Shown here in pieces: positions 33,960 to 45,785 of a stretch of 64,000 nucleotides of DNA. The position numbers and the translations under genes were made by a program. The stretch's first letter is position 1, and every line of letters begins with the position of its first letter. The notes beneath the pieces were generated by a model, which did no database searches, was not told the origin of the DNA, and saw only the letters and a program-made list of their open reading frames with translations. Location: positions 87,237,049 to 87,301,048 of the forward strand of contig CM053156.1 of assembly GCA_028571685.1 (NCBI GenBank), given 5' to 3'. The stretch is from Heterohyrax brucei. Its lineage: Eukaryota > Chordata > Mammalia > Hyracoidea > Procaviidae.

Positions 33960-34779
33960 TGTGACATGTTTTTTAGCCTACTGCCCTTGATATTATTTGG
34001 CTTCCTAATCAAATTTTCTTCAAAAAGATACCCCCTCCTCTCCTGGCACAAGGATCAGGGGAGATGCCTTCTGAGAGGGGCCCTTTACTACCCCCTTGGT
34101 CAATGAAATAATATCGGGAAAACCTGTACAGGAATTTTCTGAGGAAAAAGAGCTCAGAGGAATGATCTCTAACACAGCCAGCTTTGAGAGCAGCGAGGCC
34201 GGCCCAACCCCTGCTGACTTCCCCCAACTGCACATCCCCACCCATGTGAAAGGAATTATCCTCTTTAGAACAGCTTGAGAAGGACATAGGGTGGGGGACG
34301 GTAGATGTTTACTATCCCCGCAGGAGGAGATAAAATAAAGAGCAAAGTAGGAACAAATAGAGATCATAAACTTTAGACCCTTCCTCGTGAACCTTTTAAC
34401 CTTGAGGTATAAGTAGGGCTGATTGAGCTCGAGGCATCCTTAGGCCATTATCTAAAAAGCCTTGACAGTTAAAAGGATCACCAAGTTTCAGTTAACTAAT
34501 AGCTCATGTGGCAGGGTAAAAAATTACATCACCTCAAGACCACGAGGTTTTTGGTTTCAAATTTGCCAACCACGAGGTTTTGGTTTTAAACTAACCAATA
34601 GATTGTGTGGTCGGTGGGCGGGGTAAAATTCACGTCACTCTTACTATAAAAACAATAAAGACAGACAGCCTTCTCTCTCTTGCTCTCTGGGTCGGGCTGC
34701 CTTAAACCAGAAAAGTCTCTCCTGTCTCCTTGATTCATTTCCCGCCACGCCTCTCCCTCCCTCCGTGCGGGACCCTACA
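33960..34779 (+). mobile_element. probable solo retroviral LTR
   Basis: A promoter-like layout fits an endogenous retrovirus LTR. There is a U3-like region with a duplicated block (about 34494-34535 and 34593-34640), a ccaat box at 34595, a tataaaa box at 34645-34651 and an aataaa signal at 34654-34659. A ct-rich leader follows and the likely end is 'gggaccctaca' at 34779. No tRNA primer-binding site or gag-like sequence follows, so it is solo. The left edge is uncertain (start near 33960 is a guess) and no target duplication was established. Confidence 0.55.
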
Positions 34780-35269
34780 AAGTGTTGGGACCGGCTCCCA
34801 GCAATCCTACCTTCTGAGAAACGGAAGAACTTCAGGGACGCGGGGGTCAGACCCTTCCCGGTACCTGGGCCTCTCCAGCTACTTCCCTGGCAGATGGAAG
34901 TCATCTGCATTTTCTTGGCCTCATAGAAACAGTGGTGTCTGCTGGCCAGGGAAGCCTCTGTCCCCTGAGCCCCCTGGGCACTCATCCGGAGCTTGTGGTA
35001 CACAGCAAAATCCCACCCACCCTCTCAAGCCCTAAACTCAGACCCAACACCCACACCCTCGGACTGCCCACTGTGGGCTTGGGGTTGCAGCCACAATCTG
35101 GCTGATGCCTGGACACTGCCTGTCCTCCCCCCTGTTGTAGGTGCTGGCTCACGCCCAGATTTCCTCTCCCCTCCCCAGAGCCCCCTGCCCCCCGTGTAAG
35201 GGGTGGTCCCATCCCGGCTGCTGCGGCCGCCTTGTAAGGAAGCTCCTGCTACTCTCAGCACAGCTGTGA
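34780..35269. other. unique sequence, nothing recognised
   Basis: No features recognised. Confidence 0.45.
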
Positions 35270-35725
35270 TCACTCTCACGTACACACTCACACACCACAG
35301 ACACACACACTGAAATACCACCCCCACAGACACCCCGGCACAGACACCACACACATGCACACGCTGCACACACACACACAAGTACACAGCCAGCACCCCC
35401 AAAGATCATACAACACAAGTGCACACGTCTACACCACACATACTATTCAGGTGTGCACATTCATGTACCACTTGTGTGCACACAAACAGTACAGAGACTT
35501 ACTGATGTGTGAGATCACAGGTGGACACGCAGGCATTGTACATTCACACACACAGAGACACACACACATCACATGCACACACACAAACAGTACACACATG
35601 CACATACAAATGGCACATGTCCACACAACAGGGACACTGCTCATAAATACCACACACACAAATCCACAGACCACACATGTCCGCACAAACGTCATGCACG
35701 TGCACAGCACACACGCGCACACAGC
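35270..35725. repeat. CA-rich degenerate microsatellite tract
   Basis: About 450 bp dominated by interrupted cacaca runs with periodic tgcaca, gtacac and catgtc interruptions. It produces long threonine/histidine-rich frames on the plus strand and cysteine/valine-rich frames on the minus strand, which are artefacts. Confidence 0.9.
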
Positions 35726-35992
35726 CTTAAGAGTGTCCCATGAGCTCAAGTCCTCTCCCGCCTTGCGTCCCCACCATCCACTCCCGGATCTCTGGCCACT
35801 CTGTCCCCATCTCTGTTCCTCCGATGAGCAGGGCTCCCTCCTGCCACAGAGCCTTCCCGCAAGAGGTTCTACGGGCCAGAAGCCTCCACCTCCCTGGCCT
35901 CCTGCTTTTGTCCTCCGACACCACCACTGACCAAGTGCCACCACTGGGGAGACACCTTGGGCCCATCACTAACAGCGTGCCATTACTCAGAC
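35726..35992. other. unique sequence, nothing recognised
   Basis: No features recognised. Confidence 0.45.
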
Positions 35993-36515
35993 ATCTGCTG
36001 TGCCTCCGTCATCCGGTGCTGCTCTGGCAGAGACATCACAGTGGGTGGCTCTAATGATGAGAAGTTTATTCTCTCATTGAGTTTATTCTCTCAGGTGCTG
36101 CAAGTCCAAATTCAGAGCATCTTCTCCAGAGGAAGGCTCTCCCTGTCAGCTCTGGAGGAGTGTCCTTGTCATCAGTCTTCCCTTGGTCTAGGAGCCTCTC
36201 AGCATGGAAACCCCAGGTCCAAGGGACAGGCTCTGCTTCCAGCACTGCGTTTTCCGTGGCATCTGGTCCTCTGCCTATTCACTTCCCTCTTTTGTATCTC
36301 AAGAGGCTGGGCTTAGACGTGGCCTGGTCTTGTAGTTCTCATCAATGGAACTGCCACTAATGCATCTTACTAAATCACAGCAATAAAGAACTCACAAGAC
36401 ATAGGGACATTCATCCAATGACAAAATGGCAGTCACTCATACAGCACTGGGAATTGCAGCCCAGCTAGAGGGCTGCATACATTTTGGGGGACACAGTTCA
36501 ATCCATGAGGCTTAT
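35993..36515 (+). mobile_element. ERVL-MaLR-like solo LTR, copy 1
   Basis: Shares order with the copies at 40051 and 60234: an opening near 'ggtgctgctctggcagagac', 'caagtccaaattcagagc', 'ctccagaggaaggctctc', 'agctctggaggagtg', and an end 'acattttgggggacacagtt' plus 'caatccatga'. The end resembles MLT1-type LTR termini. The AATAAA at 36383 could be the old poly(A) signal. Confidence 0.65.
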
Positions 36516-36847
36516 TTTCCACCTGATGTCCTGTTCATGTTCTGGGATGCCATCCCGGCCACCCTACATCACATCTCCTCAGGCTGTCTTGTCTGTGACG
36601 GCTTCTCGGACTTGATTTTTGATGGTCTTGACAGCCACGAGGAAAACTGCCCCGGTAGTGGGTAGACGATCCCTGAACTTTGGCTTGTATGGTTTTTGTG
36701 TCATGGTTACAGTGGGGTCATTCACGGGTTTGTTGGGAGGAGGAAGATCCCAGAGGTAAAGTGCCATCCTCATTAAGTGGTGTGGAGAGGACTTAAAGTC
36801 AACATGGCTTCTCCCTGTCAACAAAGTCCCTGGACAGCACAACTGAA
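36516..36847. other. unclassified, possibly an old L1 3' UTR scrap
   Basis: 'agatcccagaggtaaagtgc' followed by 'catcctcatt' near 36745-36775 resembles a block found in old L1 3' ends, but the match is short. A minus-strand frame of 87 codons is open here without known motifs. Confidence 0.3.
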
Positions 36848-37005
36848 AGGTGGTGACTCAAAGCCACCCAGTGGCATCACAAAGGCCTGTCTGTTTCCCT
36901 GAGGTCACAGTCACGGATAATCTCATGAAGCACAGCTCTGCTCTGACATGCTTGGGGTCACCATGGCCAGAAGCAACTGGACAGCGATGGGGTCGGGTTT
37001 TGAGG
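36848..37005 (+). mobile_element. AfroSINE, diverged
   Basis: Plus-strand copy with recognisable 3' half: 'cacagctctgctctgacatg', 'ggggtcaccatgg' and 'gaagcaactggacagcgatg' leading into 'gggttttg'. The head is weak. Confidence 0.75.
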
Positions 37006-37153
37006 TTTAATCCCCGTTGGTCCCAACCTTTGTCACCCGGCTGAAGACTCATCAGCCAGGTTCTTCACTGTGGGATTACTTTCCCCCTCCCCCTCCTCTT
37101 TGGGAGAAAGCCACCATGTTACACCCCACCTCCCTGAGGGGGGGTAGCTGAAC
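37006..37153. other. short unassigned stretch before L1
   Basis: No features recognised. Confidence 0.4.
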
Positions 37154-37164
37154 CAACAGTTCTT
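37154..37164. repeat. left target-site duplication of L1
   Basis: The 11 bases 'caacagttctt' are repeated exactly at 39948-39958. The L1 poly(A) complement begins immediately after. Confidence 0.9.
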
Positions 37165-39947
37165 TTTTATTTTTTTTAATTTTTATTATTTATTAATTAC
37201 AGTAAATGAATAAAATTTCTAACATCTATCAAGTATCTCATCTATCACATACCCTCACTCCCCTCGCCCTTGTAGACAACACAGTTATTTTCCTCTGTAG
37301 ATAATTCTATTTTTAAGTCCTTATAACAGGGTTGTCATATGATATTTGTCCTTTTGACACCGATTGATTTCACTCAGCGTAATACCTTCCAGTTGAACTC
37401 ATGTTATGAGACGTTTTCTAAAATCTACATTTTTTTATCATAGCGTAGTGTTCCACTGAGTCTATCTACCATAGTTTATCCATTCATCTATTGTAGGGCA
37501 CCTGGGTTGATTCCATCTTTTAGCTATTGCAGACTGTGCTGCAATAAACATTCGTGTACATGTGTCTGTTCGTCTGACAGTCTTTGTTTCTGAACGATAT
37601 ATTCCAAGCAGTGGAATTACGGATCAAACGGCATATCTACTTCCAGCTTTTTAAGGAAGCGCCCGATTGCTTTCCAAAGAGGTAGAACCAACTTGCAATC
37701 CCACCAGCAGTGTAGGAGGGATCTAGTCTCTGCACAGCCTCTCCAGCTTTTGTTGTTTTGTGTTTTTTGGATCATGGCCAACCTTGGTGGAGTGAGATGA
37801 TATCTCATTGTAGTTTTGATTTGGATTGCTCTTACACCTAATGATCGTGAGCATACTCTCATGTGTCTTTTGGCTCCCTGGGTGTTCTCTCTAGTGAGGT
37901 GTCTGCACATCTCCTTGCCCATTGCTTAATTGGGTTATTTACCTTTTTCTTGTTGATATTTTGCAGAACCTTGTAGATTATGGAGATCAGGTGATGGTCC
38001 AACACGTAGTTGCCAAGTATTTTTTCCCGTTCTGTAGGTGGTATTTTACCTCTTTTGATAAAGTCTTTGGGTGAACAAAAGTATTTGATTCTTAGTAGTT
38101 CCCATTGTCTATTTTCTGTTAATCATTTTTGGTGGTCAGATTTTGAAATCTAAACTGTGTATTAGAATATCCATCATTGATCCTATTTTTTCTTGCATGA
38201 TTTTTATCGTTTCAGGTTTGATATTTAGGTCCTCAATCCATTTAGAGTTAGTTTTTGTGTAAGGTGTAAGATATAGGGCTTGTTTCAGTTTTTTGCAGAT
38301 GCATATCTAATCTTGCCAACACCATTGGTTAAAGAGACTGTTTTTACCCCAGTTTACAATCCTAGGGCCTTTGTCGAATATCAACTGTTCATAAGAGGAT
38401 GGTGGTATCTCTGGGGTCTCCACTTTCTTCCACCGGTCTGTATGTCTCTTTCTGTGCCAGTACCAGCCTGTTTTGACTACTGTGGCAGTGTAGTAGGTTC
38501 TAAGGTCAGGTAGTGTGGGGCCTCCCACTGTGTTCCCCTTCTTCAGTAGTGCTTTATATATCCAGGATTTCTTCCCTTTTCAGACAAATTTGATGATATG
38601 GTTCTCCATCTCATTAAAAAGTGACACTGGAATTTGTATTGGGATTGCATTGTACAAGTAGATCACTTTATGTAAAATAGACATTTTCACAGTGTTAATT
38701 CTTCCTGTCCATGAGCAGGGTAGGTTTCTCCAATTGCCTAAATATTTTTTGGTTTCTTGCAGTAAGGCCTTGTAGTTCTCTCTGTATAGGTCTCTTATTT
38801 CTCTAGTTAGATTTATTCCTAGATGTTTTATCTTCTTTGGTGATTTTTTCTTTGATGAACTCTTTACTCATATAAGGGAATCCCACTGATTTACTTATGT
38901 TTATCTTGTATCCAATAGTCTGCTGAACTCCTCTATCAGTTTGAGTACTTTACTTATGGATTCTCTGCATATACAATCTTATCATCTGCAAATGGGGAAA
39001 TTTTTACTTCATTACTGATACAGATTCCCTTTATTTCTTTGTCTTGTCTAATTGTTCTGGCTAGAACTTCCAGCACAATGTTGAATAGGAGTAATGAGAG
39101 TGGGCATCCTTGTCTAGTTCTCGTTCTCAAAAGGAATTCTTTCAGTCTTTCACGATTCAAGATGATGAAGGTGTTGGCTTTGCTTAGATGCCACTAATTA
39201 CATAGGGGAATTTCCCCTCTATTCCTATTTTGCTGAGAGTTTTTAGCAAGAATGGGTGTTGGACTTTGTCGAATGCCTTTTCTGCATCAATTGACAAAAT
39301 CAGGTGATTCTTATCTTTTGTGTTATTAATGTGGTAGATTACATTAATTGTTTTTCTGATGTTGAACCAGCCTTGCATCTGTGGAATGAGACCAACTTGA
39401 TCATGTGAATTATTTTTTTGAAAAGCTGTTGAATTCTATTGGCTAGAATTTTGTTGAAGATTTTTGCATCTAGGTTCATGAGTGATACTTGTCTGTAATT
39501 TTCTCTTTTTGTGGTATCTTTCCCTGGCTTTGGTATCAGGGTTATGCTGCCTTCATAGAATGAATTTGGGAGTATTCCATCCTTTTTATACAATAGTAAA
39601 CTTACAAAAGAAAAACAGCAGAAGATACAATAACCCGATTAAGAAATGGGATGAGAGTCGTTACAACAGACTCAGCTGAAATAAAAAATATCATAACAAA
39701 ATACTATGAAAGGCTGTACTCTTAACGGGTTTGAAAACCTAGAGGAAATGGGCAAATTTCTAGATTCACATCACCCACCAAGGTTATCATAAAGAGAAGT
39801 AGATCCACTAAATCAATCTATCACAAAGGAAGACATTGAGAAAGTCATAAAAAATCTGCCAACCAAAAGAGTCCTGTGCCAGACAGCTTCATTGGAGAAT
39901 TCTAGCAAACCTTTGGAGAGGAGTTGACTCTGGTACTATGGAGGTAA
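37165..39947 (-). mobile_element. L1 LINE with inverted 5' end (twin priming)
   Basis: Main part 37165-39592 is on the minus strand. A t-rich poly(A) complement adjoins the target duplication, then comes a short 3' UTR. Decayed ORF2 runs from 'KKLEVDMPFDP' (about 37630), through 'HRKRHTDRWKKVETPEIPPS' (about 38450) and '[20 protein letters not shown]' (about 39090) with [12 protein letters not shown] just downstream (about 38980), to '[20 protein letters not shown]' (about 39590). The last 350 bp, 39597-39947, are on the plus strand and encode the stretch just upstream in L1 ORF2 ('FENLEEMGKFLD', 'EDIEKVIKNLPT'). Bounded by a perfect 11-bp target duplication. Confidence 0.95.
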
Positions 39948-39958
39948 CAACAGTTCTT
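39948..39958. repeat. right target-site duplication of L1
   Basis: 'caacagttctt', identical to 37154-37164. It is followed by 'aacaag', so the first nick would be ttctt/aa, close to the L1 endonuclease preference tttt/aa. Confidence 0.9.
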
Positions 39959-40050
39959 AACAAGAGATTCATCTGTTGCCCCCATTTAACCTTTCAATTA
40001 GTTACCTCAGCACAGACTCATGGGTATTTGTTTTGAATGCTGGGTTACAC
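39959..40050. other. short unassigned stretch
   Basis: No features recognised. Confidence 0.4.
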
Positions 40051-40573
40051 CCTGTTTTGGTCAGCTAGTGCTGCTCTAATAGAAATACCACAGAGTGGAT
40101 GGCTTTAACAAAGGAAAGATTATTCTTACACAGTCCAGTAGGCTACAAGTCCAAATTCAGGGTGTCAACTCCAGGGGAAGGCTTTCCCCCTTGTTGGCTT
40201 TGGAGGAAAGTCTGGTATTGCCTCAGTCTTTGCCCAGGGAGTATCTTGGCCCAAGAACCTCAGGTCTGAAGGACGCGCTTTTCCCCCGGTGCTGCTTGCT
40301 TGATGGTGTGAGATTCCCAATTCTGTTTCCCTTTCCTTTTATCTCTTCTAGGATGAAAGGATAAAGGGTGATGCAAGCAATACTCCAGGAAAACTCCCTT
40401 TACGGTGGAGCAGGGAAGTGACCCTATCAAGGGATTTACAGTCCCGCCCTAATCCTTTAACATGCAGTATAGTAAAATCACAAAGTGGAGGACAATCATA
40501 AAACAATGGGAATCACGGCCCAGGCACACAGCTACACACATTTTGTAGGGGGACACAATTTAATCAATGACAC
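40051..40573 (+). mobile_element. ERVL-MaLR-like solo LTR, copy 2
   Basis: The clearest of three related copies: 'ctgttttggtcagctagtgc' opening, 'tctaatagaaataccacag', 'agtggatggctttaac', 'acaagtccaaattcagg', 'ctccaggggaaggctttc', and the end 'gtagggggacacaattta' with 'atcaatgaca'. Starts with tg after the flank and ends in ca, as LTRs do. Confidence 0.7.
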
Positions 40574-41978
40574 ACCCAACACTGCTGATGTGGTTGATGT
40601 GGCTGCTGTCAGCACCCCAGTGTTGGCCAGTGGAGATCATTGGTTGGTTCTTGTGTTCCTGACGCACCCCAGAATTTCCTTTTGTGGCTGACACAATGCT
40701 CCCGGCTCATCTTACATGACCTCCATGCCAGTTCAAGAACTAGCTTGTTTCCTAAGCAGCCATGGCTCCCTTCACTGGAGAAGGGCATTGGAAGCCAATG
40801 TCGGGGTCCTGGGTGAGCTCGTTGTTTCCGGGGTGTCACTGAGCAGAGCTGGGCAATGGTGTGTGTGACCACAGATGTGGAGTGATGCCCATCTGCCCAT
40901 GTGTGCCAGCATTAAGCTAATCAAAAATGCGTGTGGGTCTCCATTGCTGACCAGGTATCACATGGCTTCCAGATTGTATGAATCTGTCCTCTGGGTCCAC
41001 GATGTCCTCCGGCCTTCCCTCTCCCAGATGCCTCCCATCCTTGGCTGGTCATGTGCCTGGCAGGCTCCCCATCCTCCTGCCTGAATCTCTCACCTCCTCT
41101 CTGAGCTCCTCAGTTCAGGACTCCGATTCTGCCTCATTCTGCCAGGGGCCTGTCTACAGAAAGTAGGGCCTGTGGTGATTAGTTTTAAACTGAGGAATGA
41201 TCTCTCACAGCTAGAGATGGAAAATCACAATGGCCAGGAGAGACTACTGGTTGGCGCCCTCCTCAAGGGACGCCCAGGTGGACCTGCCTGCCATGGCTCA
41301 GTTACACCCTGCTTCCCGCCTCCCGCCTTCACCATCTTACCTGGGAGCTTGGAGAAAAAGAGGAGGGTCTAAGGAGTCTGGGCAAAGGAGGGTCAAAAGA
41401 AGAGAAGAAGGGGCTTGGTGCTTGTCCAGGAGCAGAGGAAGGACCAATGAGAGGCCATCTTAGTGCAGACAATGCATAAGCCCACACTTCTCCCGTCACT
41501 AGGCCTCTAGATGTCCATGAGACATCCTTCCATTTTCAGTTAACTGGGCAGTAGTCTGGTCTAAAGAGAGCCAAGAGGGATGTGGCAAATATTCTTTTCC
41601 TTGCCAAGTAGGTCAAGTTAAATATGTGAGAGCTATCTGCACTCTGTCCCGTGGTCTAGGGAGACGTGATCAAGTAAGCTAGCTGTGTTTTGTCCTGTGG
41701 CCACGGGAAATGCGTGCTGTCCTGTGGGATCGCTGATCTGGACTCGACGGCCACCCCACTACACTGGAGCACAACTCAGTGTGTACAAGGCCTGGACTCT
41801 GTACCGGGGTAAAGAACTGAGATCACACATGGGGGACAAGAGTCCCGCCTCCCATGAGGAATTCCTGATGCGGTGCACCCTCCCCCCAAGGGGACAGGAC
41901 GTGACAACGACCTGCTTCCCAAGGGCGCAGTGGGGCAGGGGAGGAGAAAGTAACTGCTGGGTGGAGAAACTGGCTGTA
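40574..41978. other. unique sequence, nothing recognised
   Basis: 1.4 kb without recognised repeats. No open frame with a known motif. Confidence 0.45.
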
Positions 41979-42170
41979 CAGTTCTCAGATGGGGGTGACC
42001 TTGAACCTAGGGGACATTAGGTGCTCTCTGGGGCCTTTTGGTTGTCACTGGGGGAGAAAGGACGGTATTGCTGGCATCTGGTGGGTTGAAGCCAGGTATG
42101 CTGCCAAACAAACAGCCTGCAGTGCCCAGGTCAGCCACCACCACTGAGAGCGGTTCAGCCCCACACACCG
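41979..42170 (+). mobile_element. MER5A-type hAT-Charlie DNA transposon
   Basis: Starts 'cagttctcagatgggggtg' (terminal repeat), then 'ctaggggacatt', 'ccttttggttgtcactgg', 'gctggcatctggtgggttg' and 'atgctgccaaaca'. Same family as the copy at 2799. Confidence 0.9.
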
Positions 42171-44954
42171 CAGACCACGCGCGGGGGCGGCACGCTGGCG
42201 CTGAGACGCAGGAGAAGGAACTCTTGGACAGCTGAGGCTCGGCACTACTGCCCTGCCCTCCTCATCCCCACCCTTTCCCCCTGCCCCACGTCCCCAGAGA
42301 ACTCATCACTCTCTCAGATGCTGTATGGTCTCCTCACTCCTTGTTCCTGGTTACTGACCTCGGGGGAAGGTGCCCTCCTTCCCCTGAAGGCAGTCTGGTC
42401 TGCCCTGTGCATGCATGGATGACCAGCCCCAAGCCCGGTGCCTGTGACACGGCGAGTGCCGTGAGAGGTGGTGCGAACAGGGGGGCAAACGGCATCCACC
42501 TCACCGCGGACAAGGCCACCACAGGGCTCGTGATAAGTGGTGGACACAGATGTGCCATGCTCACAGGGGCTGTGAGACCCACCTAGGGCAGGAACAGGGA
42601 GGTTGGAAGGCCAGGACAAGAGGGGACTCACTGGCAGGCCATCAGCAGCCTGCTGGGGGGCTGTGTTCTCACTGGGTGCTGGAACCCAAGCCACCAGTAT
42701 GTCAAAAGCCAGCGGGGTCACCCCTGATGGACAGGTTTCAGCCAAGATCCCAGACTAAGGCAGGGTGGAAGGAAGGCCTGGCTTTCTACTTTCAAAAATC
42801 AGCATGAAAGGGACAGTGTGGGTTTGGCCAAAGTCTCATCCCTCTGTGCAGGGGCTGCTCGGAGCTGGGGACCAACCCAATGGCAACCACCAAGAAGAAT
42901 AAACAAGAGAAAGATATCCGTCCATCTGTCCCACAAATTTATTAGGCACCTACTGCATACCGCCTGTGGCCCCTGGCCCTGGAGCCAGAAGTGGAGACCA
43001 GGACACTAGGAAACGCAGCACTGAAGGGCGGCTGTGGGTGGGCAGTCAGGACCCCGGGAGATGGTGCAGGCCTGGGTATGGGGGCAGGAGGCCTCTGGGC
43101 CCAGAGAGTAGGGGGCAGCAGCTCTGGGGAGATGTGGAGCTGGAAGGCTGGTCCCGTGGGTGCTACAGCCAAGGCCGGCAGGGGCCAACACAGCAGGGTT
43201 GTCATCTGATGTCCTTGGCTCTTTCCTGTGTGCAGAGCTGAGTGGGTGGGAGTGCAGGGGAGAGCAGAGGCCCCACAGAGGCCCAGACAGGGGTGCAGGC
43301 TGCTGCGCCGCCTTGCTCTGGCCCAGATCCCCGCCCAGCCCCCGGACTGCAGCCTGGGGAGCGTGCTGCTCAGAGCCCTTCAGGAAAGCCTCCACCCAAC
43401 CCTCTGCACTATACACGACAGGATTGAGGGGGGGCCCTCCGGAAGGGCCCTTCTCTAGGTCACCGTCCCCCACACCAGGCTCTGCCTGCGTCGCCCCTGC
43501 CCAGTTCCCACGGGAGAGTCCCAGTTCTACCCAGCCCATCCCAGGCCCCTTCTGAACCCAGGTCAGCAGTTTGTGGTGGCCCCCAGACACCCACGGGCCC
43601 TCTGAGCACCCCAGGACTTCCATTATCATGAGCTCAGGACCTGGCCCTGCAGCACTGCCCCAAGGTCCCCGCCACTCAGACATGCACGTCAGACTCTCGC
43701 TGCTCCTGCCAGCTGCCCCTCCTGGTTCAAAGCTGTTTACTTTGAAGAAGTGACCTTTGAAAGGGGCTTATGGGGGCCCGTGGGAAGAGCTCCATCACCG
43801 CCCATCACGGCCGCCTCTGACGGCTGGCCTCCACACGCCACCTTCTAAAGGCTGTCCTTGATGTGAGTGGTGTCCCCTGATGATAATCGCGTCCTCGCAG
43901 CCCCGGGAGAGGGGCCCGGTGGCCTGTGAACAAGTGCCCAACCCAAAGGCTGCAGCTATAGACAGCCCCTGCCGAGCTGCAGACAAAGCTGCTAATCAAA
44001 GGGGAGCCAGCAGTGTGCCCCCAAGCCGAGGGCCAGGCGGGTCCCTCACATTCACAGAGCACAGCCAGCCCCTCCTGCAGGCCCGAGTGCCTTCTCTGAG
44101 GGTCCCCAGCCTGAGGGGCTTCCACAAGAAGGACTACAGAGCTCACACTGGGGGCTCTAGGCTGACAGGGATGGGCTGGGGAGGGCTGTGGAAGAGGCTG
44201 GAAGGCCGGCCCTGGAATAGGAGGAATGCAAGCAACCTGCCTGCAAAGTGGATGCGCCCGAGCTGGGGGGTGGCCATGGGGTGCACCCTGAGCACCGCGG
44301 GGAGGGGAGCGATGCGGAGGGCGTCTCAAGGCCCTTGTCCGGGGAGTCCTGATGGGCTGCTGGGGCGACCAGCCTCCGCAAGCTCACTGTACCCACAAGG
44401 CTGTCCCTTAGGCAGCAGCGCCCGGTGTCGGTCTGTAGAGGTTCCGCTGGCTCACTCAAGACACCCCGCCGTCGGGCACAGCTCTGTGGTGGCTGGGGCA
44501 GGAAACCCTCAGGAGCCCGGGGCCTCTGGGTTGTGTGACCGCTGAGACAGGGGAGCAGAGTCGCACTGAGGAAGCCCTGTGGAGACCCCTCGGTGAGCAC
44601 TGTCAGCACTGCTCAGAGACCACCTGGCCAGATCTGGCCTCCAGAGCAGGGGCGACCCCCCAACAGACACCTGCAGACATGAGCAAGCCAGCCCTCAAGA
44701 GCAGCTGGACTCTCCCAGAACGCAGAGGCCAGTCCTCACCCCAGGGTCAGAGCTTACTGTACCCTCCCTCAGGCGCCACGGGGAAGCCTCCAGCCAGAAG
44801 AGGCCGACGTGCCACTGTGTCAAATCCAGGAGGGGTGGCCTCAGCGGGGTTCGGCTTTCCCGTGGAGGAACACTGCAGCTCCCACACAGCAGGGCTCAGA
44901 GCAGGGAGAACAGGAAAGACAGGGACAGGTGATCAGAGTCAGCTAACCAGACCA
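42171..44954. other. unique GC-rich sequence, possible L2 scrap
   Basis: 'caaatttattaggcacctac' at 42934 is like an L2 or MIR 3' end, but the rest of the match is weak. Overlapping frames of 131-225 codons exist on both strands (for example 43683-43006 minus and 43880-44545 plus) with no recognisable domain, as expected in GC-rich DNA. Confidence 0.4.
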
Positions 44955-45220
44955 GGTGTACAGGGACACACACTCACACACACGTATGTGCACAAGCACA
45001 CACAGATCCAGACACATGTGCACTCAGACTCACAAGGGTGTGCACGCACACACACAGATCCAGACACACATATGCTCACACACACAAGGGTGTGCACACG
45101 CACACAGATCAGCGGCACAGGCACGCACACAGCAGTGCACACACATACTCACACACACAGATGTGCGCACACACACACAGCCGTGCACACACACTCACAC
45201 ACAAAGACATGCGTGCCCAC
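44955..45220. repeat. CA-rich array with about 51-bp higher-order unit
   Basis: CACA runs with a larger period. 'cacagatc' recurs at 45001, 45053 and 45103, and 'aagggtgtgcac' at 45034 and 45086. The spacing is 50-52 bp. The 360-codon plus-strand frame 44535-45617 runs through this array and is treated as chance. Confidence 0.85.
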
Positions 45221-45689
45221 ACAGTGGCCCACCCCCTATGCCTCACGCAGCTTTCCCCTGGCCTTTCTTTGCAGAATCAGAATGGCAGACTGGGAACCAG
45301 AGCTTGGGGCAGTCCGGGCTCTTGCCGGCTGTGGATTTGGGAGGACAGCAGTCTGGGTTTTGAAAACACGGCCCCTTTCAGATGCAGGACAGCACGTAGT
45401 TGACTGGAGGGGTGTGGAATCCCAGTCTGCAAGGCTCCCCTTCGCCGTGTGTCAACAGCCAAGTTACCTGTCCAGGGCCAGCTTCCCCGAGGCCCCTGGG
45501 GCCAAGGCTCAAGCTCAGAGCAGGCTCTGCAGAAGCACCGCCTGGCTGCCCGGTGGCACAGCCGTGCACCCTGTTGGTCCTGCAGGGGTGGGGACAAAGG
45601 AAGAACAAGGGAACTGACACCATGGTTTCACTCCATGTGGAGCAACAGAGCAAGTGGAAGCCCACTCACCTCTGGTTCCGACTTTTACT
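45221..45689. other. unique sequence, nothing recognised
   Basis: No features recognised. Confidence 0.45.
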
Positions 45690-45785
45690 ACAGACAAGGA
45701 CACCTGGGCCCGCCCCGGTGAAAGGACTTACCCAGGGCCACATAGCAGGGTGGCCCAGCCAGGGATGGGTGTCAGGTCCAAGAGG
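45690..45785 (-). mobile_element. MIR fragment
   Basis: 'ggacttacccagggccacat' followed by 'agcagggtggcccagccagg' is the complement of the conserved MIR core (gtgaccttgggcaagt region) and its B-box side. Confidence 0.65.

Noticed and set aside
35355..35944. Threonine/histidine-rich and cysteine-rich frames
   Set aside because: Artefacts of the CA-rich microsatellite tract.
43006..43683. 225-codon minus-strand open frame
   Set aside because: GC-rich region with long frames in several registers on both strands; no motif.
44535..45617. Longest open frame in the window (360 codons, plus strand)
   Set aside because: It runs through a CA-rich array and GC-rich unique DNA, gives histidine/threonine repeats and has no known motif or splice context.
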